The position numbers and the translations under genes are program-made. A DNA stretch of 64,000 nt from Diploptera punctata (Eukaryota > Arthropoda > Insecta > Blattodea > Blaberidae), in NCBI GenBank assembly GCA_030220185.1, contig JASPKZ010001598.1, positions 2,500,501 through 2,564,500 of the forward strand, written 5' to 3'. Shown here one piece after another: positions 33,030-45,200 of the stretch. The notes under the pieces are model-generated. The model had not been told where the DNA came from and did not search any database. It was given only the letters and a program-made list of their open reading frames with translations. The first letter of the stretch is position 1, and each line of letters starts with the position of its first letter.

Positions 33030-33407
33030 GGCTTATTATTATTACTGTTAATATTATTTTTACTATTATTATATTATTATTATTATTATTATTATTATTA
33101 AATATCCTCAACTCGTGTCCAACTCAGGGTCGAGAGTCGAGGGTTGAGATGAGATGAAGCTCCTTATATAGAGGTTTGTGAATGACAAGGGTGCCTGCCG
33201 ACCACCTCTGACGCACCATCACAGGCGCAGTTGAACGAAATAAAACGAAATGGATGAGATGAGAGTGGAGAAATGAAATTGTGGCAGAGGAAACACGAGA
33301 ACACCCCGATAAAAATATGCACACAGAAATCTGCCCCGACCGGGTATCGAACCCGGGCCCGCGCTGCGTGGCAAGGCAGCACGCTACCTCAAGACACAGC
33401 GGTGGAC
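33030..33407 (-). mobile_element. tRNA-Gly-like SINE with (TAA)n tail
   Basis: The minus-strand head (33,405 down to about 33,330) contains GGTAGCGTGCTGCC, anticodon stem GCTGC/GCAGC enclosing TTGCCAC (GCC, glycine) with one extra base, and a perfect B box GGTTCGATACC within CCCGGGTTCGATACCCGG. A unique body of about 220 bp (GTGTTCTCGTGTTTCC, GATGGTGCGTCAGAGG, CCCTCGACTCTCGACC) ends in a (TAA)n tract, 33,030-33,105. Head, body and simple tail are the classic SINE layout. Its 5' end abuts another ATA/TAA microsatellite, so target duplications cannot be read. Confidence 0.8.
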
Positions 33408-33453
33408 AATAATAATGATAATAATAATAATAATAATAGTAATAATAATAATA
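33408..33453. repeat. (AAT)n microsatellite
   Basis: Trinucleotide tract with a few interruptions between the SINE head and the next RT fragment. Confidence 0.93.
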
Positions 33454-33977
33454 TCGAAAATATAGTGAAAAAAGAATGCAAAATTATAAGAAAAGTTTTA
33501 GGTCCACAAGCCATAGATGAAGCATTTAGACTCAGAAGTAAAAAGGAAATAAAAAATATATACAGACATTCATAGTGATATTAGAAAACGAAGGTTAAAA
33601 TTTTATGGCCATATTAAACGAATGAACTCAAATAGGTTTACAAAACAGATAATGCAATTCTACGAAAACAGAAGTAAAGATTCAGTGGATACTATGAAGT
33701 GGATTGGAAAAAAAATTTAATTTAAAACTTTTCTTTAATTTTTTAATTATTAATTAATTTTTTTTAGTTTGATGAAGTCAAAAAGGACTTAAAATTGGCA
33801 GGAATTACTAAAGAAGATATCCCAAACAGAGATATATTTAGAATTAAGGTGAATAAGTGGCACATTAACCAAGAGGACAAACCGAAGAAAAAAACTGGAA
33901 CAACTTGGACAGATGAGAGAAAACAAGCTCATACGAAAATAATGAAAGAAATTTGGGCTCAAAGGAAACTCCTCTAA
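33454..33977 (+). pseudogene. Non-LTR RT C-terminal domain fragment (KRRLKFYGHI type)
   Basis: The plus-strand reading gives VKKECKIIRKVLGPQAIDE, FRLRSKKEIKNIYRHS-stop, IRKRRLKFYGHIKRMNSNR, an insertion of AT-rich sequence near 33,715-33,770, then FDEVKKDLKLAGITKEDI, KVNKWHINQ and TTWTDERKQAHTKIMKEIW before a stop at 33,975. ECKI-RK, RRL-FYGH-RM and W-ER--H---MK-W are the successive C-terminal motifs of another insect non-LTR RT family. Stops and the AT insertion show decay. Confidence 0.85.
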
Positions 33978-34039
33978 GTACTTTGCGTAGTCCAACATGG
34001 GCTCATCCGCAATTTAAAACAAATTATTTATATACACAT

Positions 34040-34596
34040 TTTTAATGTTTACTCATCTTTCTCGGCCTAAAATTTCATTTTTCTTCTCCACTCATCTCTC
34101 ACCCTCCAATCCATGTCCTCCAGTCCTCTTTCTCTCATTCCAGTTCTTATTTCCTGCATCCACGAGTTTCGAGGTCTTCCTCTCCTCCTTCTTCACCATT
34201 CCAATTCTTTCCTGGGTAATCTATCTTCTTGCATTCGTCGTACGTGCCCATACCAATTTAATTGCTTATACTGTATATAATCTACTACTGAATAACCAAT
34301 ATTCATTTTTTCTCTTATCACAGTATTTCTTATTTTGTCTACTTTTGAACATCATTCTGCTCTCCTCAAGAAACTCGTTTCCATCGACATAAGTTTTTGT
34401 TGAATTTCCAAACTTCAGCTCCATATGTGACAGTACTTCTCACTATTGAATTATATATTGTGGTAACTTATTTTTCCTGGTTACATGTCTGTTCCATAAG
34501 ACTCCGTTCATCATTGCTGCTATTGCTCTAACTTTATTTATCCTGTTCTTAATATCACTTTCTTGTTTTTCCTCTTTATCTAATTTTGCTCCCAGA
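34040..34596 (-). pseudogene. Non-LTR RT C-terminal fragment with internal deletion
   Basis: On the minus strand, next to (TTA)n at 34,597-34,655, the reading gives LGAKLDKEEKQESDIKNRIN, AIAAMMNGVLWNRHVTRKNK, a YG-E-WK region with frameshift, then NEYWLFSSRLY, VWARTTNARR and WNERKRTGGHGLEG. It matches the YLG / R-INKA-A / TYGAE-WK / GH-RM / RRGRP order of insect RT tails but is scrambled by several frameshifts. The long plus-strand open frame over 34,045-34,392 is its shadow. Confidence 0.75.
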
Positions 34597-34649
<53 letters not shown>

Positions 34650-34655
34650 TATTAT
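34597..34655. repeat. (TTA)n microsatellite
   Basis: Trinucleotide tract directly upstream (minus strand) of the RT fragment. Confidence 0.95.
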
Positions 34656-34659
34656 CACT

Positions 34660-35765
34660 TAGCAAAGTGACCACCTTCTGAAAGAACATCTTACTTCTTT
34701 GTATAACGTTAGAATTTCACTCAGGCTCTTAAGATAGCTTTCTGCGATACTTTAAAAGATTCTATAATGGAATGAAGCTTTGAACTTATGGTATCTTCGG
34801 AATCTGTTTATCCAGAGTCGTGGTCTGTATGAAGAGAGTTTGCTAAAAATATCATGAGAAGCGGGCGTATTTCTGGGATATCAATCCTGAAGTCAAACAT
34901 ACTTCCTCATCGATCTTCTAGGAGCGACGCGACGTTCACAGTGTATATTTACAATCTAAAAAAAATACGCATCTTCAATCTGGCAGACCTCCTTCTTCCA
35001 ACTTATTTTCAATAAAGAATTGTAAGAAGTCATTCCCAGATTTACCCATCAGACCAGAAATTCTTTCTAGATCCAGACTTCTTTACAAAGTATATTTCAT
35101 AATCGAAACTTAGATTATTACTTTTATCTAAAATATCATTCCAGGCCGTAGTGGAGTGGTTAACCATAGCACGTCGAAACCCATCTTAAAATGTCTTCCA
35201 GACAAGCAAATGTAATGTGCCTAGCCTATATGTGAAGGGGCTTTAAGGTTATCAATTTTGGCGTCTATAATAGTCCAAGATCCGGCTGCAAGATTAGTAC
35301 ATTCATCGAGTGTATGAACAAAATCAAATGTTTTCATAAAATTGTGAATTACTGAATACATTTTTGCCGAGTTGCCTATTAAAATTCGCAGAGCTACGGC
35401 ACTTGGTGCGCAGTTACGAATCCCCATGAGGGAAGACATTTTCTCATGGAATTTAGGCTAATGTGAAACCAGTTCCCACCCAAAATTCTGAGAATTTGGA
35501 AAGCTACAATAAATAGCGGATCCAGCTTGAGTTAACCAGCAATAACGGCTGGAGGACCCGACATACTGACCACATATGATCCTATACTGGCTGGATGATC
35601 GTCCAGATCAGTAAATGACACATTTAGCTGTGAGGCCACCAATCGACTGGTAGGCCAAGAGCCTTCTAGATATGTCGCACTATATAATATTTTTCTTTAA
35701 CAACTCAGGTCATTCTCCTTTCATGTGCTTCGATAAATACAATAAATTAACACATTAACATTCTT
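34660..35765. other. Spacer without recognised gene
   Basis: No convincing coding signal. A segment at about 35,555-35,680 (GGCTGGAGGACCCGACAT, ACTGGCTGGATGATCGTCC, GGCCAAGAGCCTTCTAGA) is GC-richer than its surroundings and looks like part of an interspersed element. The minus-strand open frame at 35,221-35,439 (72 codons) has no domain I recognise. Confidence 0.4.
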
Positions 35766-35769
35766 AAAA

Positions 35770-36625
35770 GAATATAGGACAACTCTCCGAAAGACTCGAA
35801 GAGAAGCTCAGCTCAGGTTTTATAAAATTATGGCTATTCCTGTCTTTTATATGGATCTGAATCTTGGGTACTTACAAAATTCAAGCCACTGAAATGAAAT
35901 GTTTCTTCTTCTCCTTCTTCCTTCCAAGTATTAGGCCAAGGCCTGTTACGATCCTATAGAAAATTTTCCCTCCAGCGTTTTGATCCTTCCGGAAAATTCT
36001 CGTATAAGACTTGAAAGCATAATAATAGTCCCTTCGATTGGTTGCTGGCCAAAGGAAGGCAAGACCAGTGATGGGGCTGCCATCTTATAGCCTCTGGTCA
36101 GGCTTTTCTGGAGAAGGAAAGAAAATAAAGGAAAGAAGAAATGGAAGAAAGGAAAGACTCCCTAGCCCTCGGATGCCCTAATAGCGTCGGAGTCGAAAAA
36201 AATAAGAGTTAACCAAGAGAGGTTAGATAGTAAAGTTAAAAGAGTGCAAAACACAAGTAAGTGGAAGAAATGTTTTGCTCAGCTTGGGCACCTTGTGGTC
36301 GCCATCCACATATCCCCTAGATGAGGACCCCTGAGGGAAATGAAATGTTTAAGATCCGTAAAATGATGTACACACATGGATAGATTACACAATGAATCAA
36401 TAAGGAATGAAGTGGACATATTTTCAATAGTCAATAAACTAGAAGAGCACAAATACCAATGGAAAGAACATTTAGACAGAATGGATAATACAAGACTACC
36501 CTAAAAGATCAACACCTACAAACCACATGGAAAAAGATATTTGGGACGGCCAAGGAAATGATGGATTTGAGACCGGAACAGGTCGCATTGGCCTATTCCT
36601 GGAAAGGAAGAAGAAGAAGAACATT
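35770..36625 (+). pseudogene. Non-LTR RT C-terminal fragment split by a SINE
   Basis: Before the insertion: TTLRKTRREAQLRFYKIMAI, then after a one-base slip YGSESWVLTKFKPLKMKC. After it (from 36,351): NESIRNEVDIFSIVNKLEEH, YQWKEHLDRMDNTRLP-stop, GKRYLGRPRK, then an AAGAAGAAG tail at about 36,605-36,620. Motif order (RFYK, YGSESW, LK-K-, W--HL-RM, GRPRK) is that of an intact C-terminus cut once at 35,904/36,351. The RT was already inserted, and perhaps dead, when the SINE landed. Confidence 0.88.
35905..36336 (-). mobile_element. SINE-like insertion with 14-bp target-site duplication
   Basis: The perfect direct repeat GAAATGAAATGTTT at 35,891-35,904 and 36,337-36,350 flanks 432 bp that interrupt an RT reading frame. 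On the minus strand the insert starts CTCAGGGGTCCTCATCTAGG and ends in an AAG-rich tail (GGAAGAAGGAGAAGAAG). The tail and TSD length indicate target-primed reverse transcription. I see no clear Pol III B box, so it is either 5'-truncated or the 3' end of a longer non-LTR element. Confidence 0.85.
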
Positions 36626-36629
36626 CTTA

Positions 36630-37210
36630 AAAAGAACACAGTAGCTGAAATTGCTTTATAAAATATTTTACATGTAGTGTAGGTAATTAAAGAGGCCCAA
36701 CTATTATTAAACATAAGTATGGTTGTAAATATCTTTACAATGGCCAGGAATGTCACATGACAACCTGTGTCATTGGTCAAAGAAAAACAATTTTCATCAC
36801 AACAAATGCAATTAACTGCTAACAATGTTATGGCAACTATGGAAAGAAATTCAATTATCTTTAAGTTGACAAAAATTAGTTATTACTAACAATCTTTTAA
36901 GAAATTTACGGGAAGAAATGTGTAAGAAAATCAAACAGAATTTATCCACTATAATCATATTTTGAAATAAAAATAAGTTAGAAAATGAATGAAGATAATC
37001 TCCATAGAACAAGTTAAAAATTCGTAAGATATTGAAGGGAAATTACAACATACGTAAGTAATTTTATAATTTCCAACATTTATTTATTTATTTTATTAGG
37101 TTCCAAACACGTTATGTTAATAGATGCATTAATTAGCAGTTCCCTATTTACTAAGTTATATGAGTAATCATAGATTTAAAAATAATTTCCGTGTTAGGAG
37201 TCTGCCCTTA
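36630..37210. other. AT-rich stretch, nothing recognised
   Basis: A minus-strand open frame at 36,496-36,825 overlaps the RT fragment's tail and has no domain. No other signal. Confidence 0.4.
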
Positions 37211-37216
37211 ATAGAA

Positions 37217-37660
37217 TTAGAGATTCGATAAATTATGGAAGGAAATTAAAATAAGTCTTCCACAAAAGTTAATTTGAAGCAAATACAGTATTTGCGATCC
37301 CCGAAAGCCTGCCTGTATTGCAGTAGTAGTAGTACTTCCTCTCAGTTCTCTTTGAAGCATAGGGCCTTTCTGATAGAACGATATCTCGCACTGTTTTTTT
37401 TTTTTGCCAAATTCCTGACTTGATTCCAACTTTTCTCTCGTTGAATTCTCGTTATTAATCAGTGCTGCGCCATGTAATTTTGGTCTTCGTATTTTTCTGG
37501 GCAATCCCTGAGAATTCCATAGATCTCGTTTAGTACTGTCTAATCTGTTCTGAGAGCGTGTCCATTCTATTTCTATTTGGTGTATTTAATCTGCTTCCAG
37601 GTCAAATCCTGTGATGTTCCTTCCATAATTTCTCGTTTGATATGGTTTATGCACTCTATA
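37217..37660 (-). pseudogene. Possible decayed non-LTR RT tail with (ACT)n
   Basis: Minus-strand pieces (CINHIKREIMEGTSQDLT, RLDSTKRDLWNSQGLPRK, KIRRPKLHGAALIN) are lysine/arginine-rich and weakly reminiscent of RT C-termini, followed by a short ACT-repeat near 37,325. No diagnostic motif is complete. It could equally be unrelated repeat sequence. Confidence 0.25.
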
Positions 37661-38486
37661 TTCTTAAGAGCACCCGGGACATGCTATACTTATAATGTTA
37701 AATGCAAGGAACATTTTTTCCTGAACCATTAATCCTATCAAGTTGAAATTTTTACAGAGGAAAGGTTCATATATTTAGCGTCTTCTATCATAAGGATTTA
37801 TACAGATATGCATTTATATCATTTTTTTCTTTACAAATATTTTCTTTGTTTTTTACACTTTATTTTTAAACCTAAATTCTTTAATAACTGAGCTATCACA
37901 ACATCAATATGGTTACAACTGTATATGAGTACTATACTGAAGCCCTGAAAATTTCAGGTCACTAGCTTTAAAAGTATAGAAGAAAATGTTCTTCATATAA
38001 TGAAAAATGAATGTTAACTATGGGAGAGAGTTGACGGCTCATGCCCACATTTAAAACAAATAATAAACACACTTAGAAACAAGATACAGGTGAGACAATT
38101 ATACTATATTAAAGATGAATCTTTCTAGTATTTTAATTGATAAAACAATGAAAATGCATTTTTTCAACACATCTGGCCTTCCGGGTCCCCTTAAAATAAA
38201 TGTTAGTAATATATTTTTATGTGCTTGCTATTTTTATATAAAGTAATTGTTCCTTTATACTTTTCGCATTGCTATTGTACAGCACTGAATTACTTCCTGT
38301 TGAGATTTGTTTAGATCTCCGTATGGGTGACAATTATATTGTGAGAAAACAGCTTCTTATTTTCTAACTATACCTTTAATATCTTGCTTTGGACCTATTT
38401 TTTTATATCATGCTTCCTAAAAACTGCAATTCGGCTATTTCTATACCATTGAGCTGAAATCACATTTCACTTTAATTATTTCCTCT

Positions 38487-38790
38487 CATTATTTTGGTTT
38501 TTTGTTTATTCAGTCACAGTCCTTCTGGGCTTGCTGCCTTCTCCAGATCTCTTAATTTTGTTTCGATATCAGAGAATTTGTGTGCCAATAAACAAACATC
38601 GCCGGCTAATTCCATATCTTTAAGTCTACCATTCGGATCCCATTGAATCCCTTTATATCTTCAATTACATGCATTTGTCATTATGTCGTCTAAGACCAAT
38701 ATAAATAACAATGGTGACATCATATAACTTTCTTTTACTCCGTTCTGACAAGAAAAAGTTTGGGATAGTTTGTCCTGGTGTGATATATAA
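38487..38790 (-). pseudogene. Non-LTR RT palm fragment (copy 2)
   Basis: The minus-strand reading gives DKLSQTFSCQNGVKESY, MMSPLLFILVLDDIM, then MELAGDVCLLAHKFSD, LRDLEKA and GL-stop-LNKQKTKIM. These are RT motifs 4-6. In the catalytic box the expected YADD is LAGD, so the first catalytic aspartate is lost. It ends in a 17-bp word (38,487-38,503) that recurs at 39,666-39,682, the start of the C-terminal fragment. See also 590-860. Confidence 0.82.
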
Positions 38791-38994
38791 CAAACATACT
38801 TTCCATTGCAGTCTAATAATCAAATATTATACACTGCATGGCTTTTATATTTAGGCTATAATTTCTATCGTGTAAATCAATTAAAATTATTTACCTGGCT
38901 ACAGAGTAGTTGATGACAATACATTCGAGATGTTATAAGCAGGATGTTATGTTACAAAAACGTAAAGACTTAAAATCAAAATTATATTACTGGA

Positions 38995-39064
38995 CTGACC
39001 AGCCTCATGGGCTAGTGGTCAGAGTCGGTTCATGGTGTCCCGGGTGCAATTCCTGATTAGACCA
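38995..39064 (+). repeat. tRNA-like SINE head (copy 2)
   Basis: Duplicate of 980-1,046, with A-box-like TGGGCTAGTGG and GGGTGCAATTCC. It lies between the two RT fragments. Confidence 0.45.
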
Positions 39065-39076
39065 TCAGTAAGTTTC

Positions 39077-39682
39077 CTTCTTCTTCACTTCACGGGCTAG
39101 GCAAATTGCCTGCTCCGCCTCACAATTGCTCTGTCCATCTTTTCACTGGCCTTCCTACATTCCTTGAACCTCTTGGCTTGTAGTTGAATGCTGTTCTTGG
39201 TAATCTTGATACATTCATTATTTCCACGTCTGTAAACCATTTCTCTCTATATTCTCTGATTTTCACATCCAATGGATATATATTTAACTCTGTTCTTATA
39301 TCTTCATTCCTTATCCGATCCAATCTTGTTTAGCCTTTTGTTCTTCTAAGGAAGTTCATTTCTGCGCTTTGTATTCTACTTTGCAGTTTTTTGGTCATTA
39401 CCCAAGTTTCGCTCCCATAAAGTAATGTAGGAAATGCCAATGTTTTATAAAACTTCAATCTAGTATCTCTTCTTGTTTTATTCTTTAATGTTTTATGTAT
39501 AGTTCCGCATATCATTTGAAACTTCGACAGTTTCATATGTATGTCTCTTTCAGTTTTTGTGTTTATAGTAAAATTACAACCCAAATCATTAAAATTTGTT
39601 ACTTGTTCCAGAGGTTTGTTGTCTATTACGATTTTTGATCTTATATGTTCGTTTCCCCAAAATGCCATTATTTTTGTTTTTT
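39077..39682 (-). pseudogene. Non-LTR RT C-terminal domain (copy 2)
   Basis: The minus-strand reading gives KTKIMAFWGNEHIRSK, EQVTNFNDLGCNF, TRLKFYKTLAFPTLLYGSET, EMNFLRRTKG-stop-TRLD, LNIYPLDVKIREYREKWF, GSRNVGRPVKRWTEQL-stop (39,120) and an AAGAAGAAGG tail. Only one in-frame stop (39,329) interrupts it; copy 1 reads cysteine there but has other lesions. It begins exactly at the KTKIM motif where the palm fragment (38,487-38,790) ends, yet lies upstream of it on this strand. Confidence 0.88.
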
Positions 39683-39905
39683 CTTAATGGGTACTGTGGC
39701 CTCCCATGGTCTGGATTTAGGTTAAGGTTAGGTTTATGGACGCTCCTGGCGATTCATTATCATTCAATATCTATCTTATCATTAACGTAACTAACCTCCA
39801 ACTACCAGGGGCCCCAAGTTAACAAGTGGATTGCAATTCCGCCAATGTCAGGAGATAATACCAGAAATGTAATAAAGACAACCTGGAGGCTTAACAAAAA
39901 CTGTA

Positions 39906-40616
39906 TTAATAGGCCGAGTGGGAGACAAGCTTTTTATCTGCCCATTTTAAGAGTACCTAGTTGCAAGAAATATTAATAAAACACTATATTAAACGTATTA
40001 ACCTAAGAGATGTAATCATCACTTAATTATTTTATTATGAAAATAAAGTGGGACTATTTCCTGTCATGACCACAAAGGTCACAAAAGTTCTTACTTCTAA
40101 CCAGCGATAAACCACCGATTATCAAACTTTTAACCAGCGATACACCACCGATAAACTATAAATGCGCACAATGTATACACTTAATCATGGGATTCATATC
40201 TGTGTACCATATCTATGGTTTCAACAAATTAGGTCCGGATTTCTCTTTTACTTATTTACCGCATAAACGAATAAAAAAGGACGTTCCGTGGAATTCACCT
40301 AGGTTAGAGTAATTGATTTATGTCACTGCTATTGATTTAGATTTGGTTAGCTTTTAGGATCCTTGCATTTTAAATGTGATTTGATACGTAAAATAAATTA
40401 CCTCTTCATACTAGTTATTCTATGATAAACTTCTGACGGTTACAACATAAAATCATACTTCCACTAGTTCATTTCATGATACGTTTACAAATTTTGACGA
40501 TGTTTATACTTCACAGATAAATGCCACCACTAATACTTTAAAAAACTTTAAATTACATCAAAAATGGCATATGTAGCGTAAGTAAAAAGCTTGTCTTGTA
40601 CAACCCCACCTATTAA
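39906..40616. mobile_element. TTAA-flanked MITE-like element (copy 2)
   Basis: Same element as 1,884-2,583, 703 bp between TTAA sites at 39,906-39,909 and 40,613-40,616. Here the left end reads GGGAGACAAGCTTTTTA, closer to the right end than in copy 1. Confidence 0.6.
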
Positions 40617-41479
40617 TAGGTTAGTTTTGCAGGTTGAATCTTTATTCTCTGTTGAAGTAGCCTAGTATAACATTGAAATGTCACGTATCAATTCAGATTA
40701 TCGGCTTTAAAGAAAATACTTAAAATCGACTTAAAAATTACTTGTAGTATAGTATATAATATAATATAAACAGGCTACAATGAACAGGATGGATCCCGTC
40801 ATATCAAGACAGCATATCAAATATTATATTTTTTAGTCAAAACCATTATAATTTTCTTCAATACATCCATTCCCATTTCCCCACTCACTATTTCTAGATC
40901 ATTTATTACAGTTTTCACTAGTTCCGTAGCTTCACTAATTCAACGGGTGATTTCTATAAACGAGTCAAATGTAGTAAGTTTGAATGTGGGAAGGTAGAAC
41001 CACTTCATAAAACGTAAGTTAATGTGAGTTTGTATACTGGAACAAGTAAATTATGTTTAAAAATGCAGAAAACTCCTCGCAAAAATGTATAAAACTGCCA
41101 AAACGTAGCAGCTGCTACAAATAGTTGGAGTATACATCACCGTACACAACAACAAGTAGCAAAAACTCAACCTGCAGAAGATGGAAGATAACTTCAGAAA
41201 GCGCTCCAGTTAATTTTATATACAACGTTTTAACAACGTTGAGGACGACGGCACCTATTAACAGGTACGATCTAATTTTTAACTTTTATAATAAGAACAA
41301 ATATGCTACAAAATCTACAAAAAAAGCAATATACCAAAAAAAAAAAGACAAAAATGGAAATACATGCAATTACAAAGATGCCTGTTCAACATCCTTTTCC
41401 GCCAAAACGTGTTTATATCTGACCACTGTATAGAGTTCATAGAAAAAAGATACAAGTGCATCAAAATTCTTGCACTGAT

Positions 41480-41804
41480 AACTATTAACAGTTAAAATGG
41501 AATTAAACAATTGTATAGAGTCTAATTTGTCGGTCCCCAGGAGAAAAAGCTAGAATAGACTGCAAAAATTCTTTGGTATATAATAAACAAAGTTTAATTT
41601 ATCGATCCATGTCGTAAAAACTAGAACCAAATTCAAAAATTGTTTAGCATATAAACAGGCTACAAAATTTTTCAAAGTTTAATTTGTGGTTCCCTGCCAT
41701 AAAAGCTAGATCGGGACTGATCCTGTGAAATCCAGCAGTTACAATAGAATTAACAAAATTGTTCAATTTTTAATTTGTCGGCTAGTATCCAAAATATGAG
41801 TAAG
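41480..41804 (+). repeat. Degenerate satellite before module M (copy 2)
   Basis: Counterpart of 3,470-3,785, with the same diverged units and a small deletion near 41,650 relative to copy 1. Confidence 0.8.
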
Positions 41805-42284
41805 CCAACTACAAAAATTAATCGGTATATAAAATAAACAGGCAACAACTAGCCCGGATAACGAAAACGGAATATGAAGAAATATTTATAAATGTTTCAC
41901 GTGATTCCAATAGGTTCAAAAAATCATAGAAAAAAGTTAGTGTGAAACTCTGTTACAAAAAATTGAAGCGTGTGAATATTTTATAAATACAAGCTGTAAA
42001 AAAGATTCAATAAGCAGATGATTAAAAAAATTAACTACGTCTTATTATTCATGATTTACCAATAACTATTATAGTAAATATTGACGAACGCTCTGCCATC
42101 TATGTCGAAGAGTTTCAATAAACACGAGCAGAAATTCATACGTTTTAAAATTGATTCATTTCCCTGCGGTCCGAAACATTTAAATATTAGCATGGGAAAT
42201 AGCGATAATGCTTCTTTCCTCTAACGTTTAGCAGAGGTATTTATTTCATACCAAGATGGGTTTTATGTGTTTACGTTATTAAAC
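41805..42284. repeat. Module M, copy 4
   Basis: Left edge of array A2. It ends at the same point as copy 1 (ACGTTATTAAACTGCC), where satellite begins. Confidence 0.9.
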
Positions 42285-45200
42285 TGCCATAAAAGCTAGA
42301 AATGGACGGATCCTTTGATATCCCACAGTTAAATTAGAATTAAGAAATTTGTTAAAAGTTTAATTTGTCGGCACTTATCCAAAATAAGAGGATGGATAGG
42401 ACAGTCCTGTGATATCCCACAGTATATAAAATAAAAGGCAACAACGAGCCTGCCATAAAAGCTAGAAATGGACGGATCCTGTGATATCCCACAGTTAAAT
42501 TAGAATTAAGAAATTTGTTAAAAGATTAATTTGTCGGCACTTCTCCAAAATAAGAGGATGGATAGGACGGTCCTGTGATATCCAACAGTATATAAAATAA
42601 AAGGCAACAACGAGCCTGCCATAAAAGCTAGAAATGGACGGATCCTTTGATATCCCACAGTTAAATTAGAATTAAGAAATTTTTAAAAGATTAATTTGTC
42701 GGCACTTCTCCAAAATAAGAGGATGGATAGGACGGTCCTGTGATATCCCACAATATACAAAATAAAAGGCAACAACGAGACTGCCATGAAAGATAGAAAT
42801 GGACGGATCCTGTGATATCCCACAGCTAAATTAGAATTAAGAAATTTGTTAAAAGATTAATTTGTCGGCACTTCTCCAAAATAAGAGGATGGATAGGACG
42901 GTCCTGTGATATCACACAGTATATAAAATAAAAGGCAACAACGAGATCCTGTGATATCCCACACTTAAATTAGAATTATGAAATTTGTTAAAAGATTAAT
43001 TTGTCGGCAGTTCTACAAAATAAGAGGATGGATAGGACAGTCCTGTGATATCCCACAGTATATAAAATAATAGGCAACAACGAGCCTGCCACAAAAGCAA
43101 GAAATGGACGGATCCTGTGATATCCCACAGTTAAATTAGAAATAGGAAATTTGTTAAAAGATTAATTTGTCGGCACTTCTCCAAAATAAGAGGATGGATA
43201 GGACGGTCCTGTGACATCCCACAGTATATAAAATAAAAGGTAACAACGAGCCTGCCACAAAAGCAAGAAATGGACGGATCCTGTGATATCCCACAGTTAA
43301 ATTAGAAATAGGAAATTTGTTAATAGATTAATTTGTCGGCACTTCTCCAAAATAAGAGGATGGATAGGACAGTCCTGTGATATCCCACAGTATATAAAAT
43401 AAAAGGTAACAACGAGCCTGCCACAAAAGCAAGAAATGGACGGATCCTGTGATATCCCACAGTTAAATTAGTAATAGGAAATTTGTTAAAAGATTAATTT
43501 GTCGGCACTTCTCCAAAATAAGAGGATGGATAGGACAGTCCTGTGATATCCCACAGTATATAAAATAAAAGGCAACAACGAGCCTGCCACAAAAGCAAGA
43601 AATGGACGGATCCTGTGATATCCCACAGTTAAATTAGAATTAAGAAATTTGTTAAAAGTTTAATTTGTCGGCACTTCTCCAAAATAAGAGGATGGATAGG
43701 ACGGTCCTGTGACATCCCACAGTATATAAAATAAAAGGCAACAACGAGCCTGCCATAAAAGCTAGAAATGGACGGACGGATCCTGTGATATCCCACAGTT
43801 AAATTAGAAATAGGAAATTTGTTAAAAGATTAATTTGTCAGCACTTCTCCAAAATAAGAGGATGGATAGGACGGTCCTGTGACATCCCACAGTATATAAA
43901 ATAAAAGGCAACAACGAGCCTGCCATAAAAGCTAGAAATGGACGGATCCTGTGATATCCCACAGTTAAATTAGAAATAGGAAATTTGTTAAAAGATTAAT
44001 TTGTCGGCACTTCTCCAAAATAAGAGGATGGATAGTACGGACCTGTGACATCCCACAGTACATAAAATAAAAGGCAACAATAAGCCCTGCCATAAAAGCT
44101 AGAAATGGACGAATCCTGTGATATCCCACAGTTAAATTAGAATTAAGAAATTTGTTAAAAGATTAATTTGTCGGCACTTCTCCAAAATAAGAGGATGGGT
44201 AGGACGGTCCTGTGATATCCCACAGTATATAAAATAAAACGCAACAACGAGCCTGCAATAAAAGCTAAAAATGGACGGATCCTGTGATATCCCGCAGTTA
44301 AATTAGAATTAAGAAATTAGTTAAAAGATTAATTTGTCGGCACTTCTCCAAAATAAAAGGATGGATAGGACGGTCCTGTGATATCCCACAGTATATAAAA
44401 TAAAAGGCAACAACGAACCTGCAATAAAAGCTAAAAATGGACGGATCCAGTGATATCCCACAGTTAAATTAGAATTAAGAAATTGTTAAATGTTTAATTT
44501 GTCGGCACTTCTCCAAAATAAGAGGATGGATAGGACGGTCCTGTGATATCCCACAGTATATAAAATAAAAGGCAACAACGAGCCTGCCATAAAAGCTGGA
44601 AATGGACGGATCCTGTGATATCCCACAGTTAAATTAGAAATAAGAAATTTGTTAAAAGATTAATTTGTCGGCACTTCTCCAAAATAAGAGGATGGATAGG
44701 ACAGTCCTTTGATATCCAACAGTATATAAAATTAAAGGCAACAACGAGCCTGCCATAAAAGCTAGAAATGGACGGATCCTTTGATATCCCACAGTTAAAT
44801 TAGAATTAAGAAATTTTTAAAAGATTAATTTGTCGGCACTTCTCCAAAATAAGAGGATGGATAGGACGGTCCTGGGATATTCCACAATATATAAAATAAA
44901 AGGCAACAACGAGACTGCCATGAAAGATAGAAATGGACGGATCCTATGATATCCCACAGTTAAATTAGAATTAAGAAATTTGTTAAAAGATTAATTTGTC
45001 GGCACTTCTACAAAATAAGAGGATGGATAGGACGGTCCTGTGATATCCCACAGTATATAAAATAAAAGGCAACAACGAGATCCTGTGATATCCCACACTT
45101 AAATTAGAATTATGAAATTTGTTAAAAGATTAATTTGTCGGCAGTTCTACAAAATAAGAGGATGGATAGGACAGTCCTGTGATATCCCACAGTATATAAA

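Larger units (their letters stand above)
37909..42284. repeat. Duplicated left flank L, copy 2
   Basis: Colinear with 1-4,264 (offset 37,908 at the left end, 38,019 at module M; the difference is mainly the 110 bp at 38,789-38,894 missing from copy 1). Unlike copy 1, its module M passes directly into A-type satellite without intervening B-like units. Confidence 0.93.

Noticed and set aside
33124..33382. Overlapping minus-strand open frames near 33.1-33.4 kb
   Set aside because: They lie entirely inside the tRNA-Gly-like SINE body.
34045..34392. Plus-strand 115-codon open frame rich in Ser/Phe/Leu
   Set aside because: It is the antisense shadow of the minus-strand RT fragment at 34,040-34,596.
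35150..35180. tRNA-like words GGCCGTAGTGGAGTGGTTAA
   Set aside because: A-box-like only; no B box or acceptor pairing within 90 bp.
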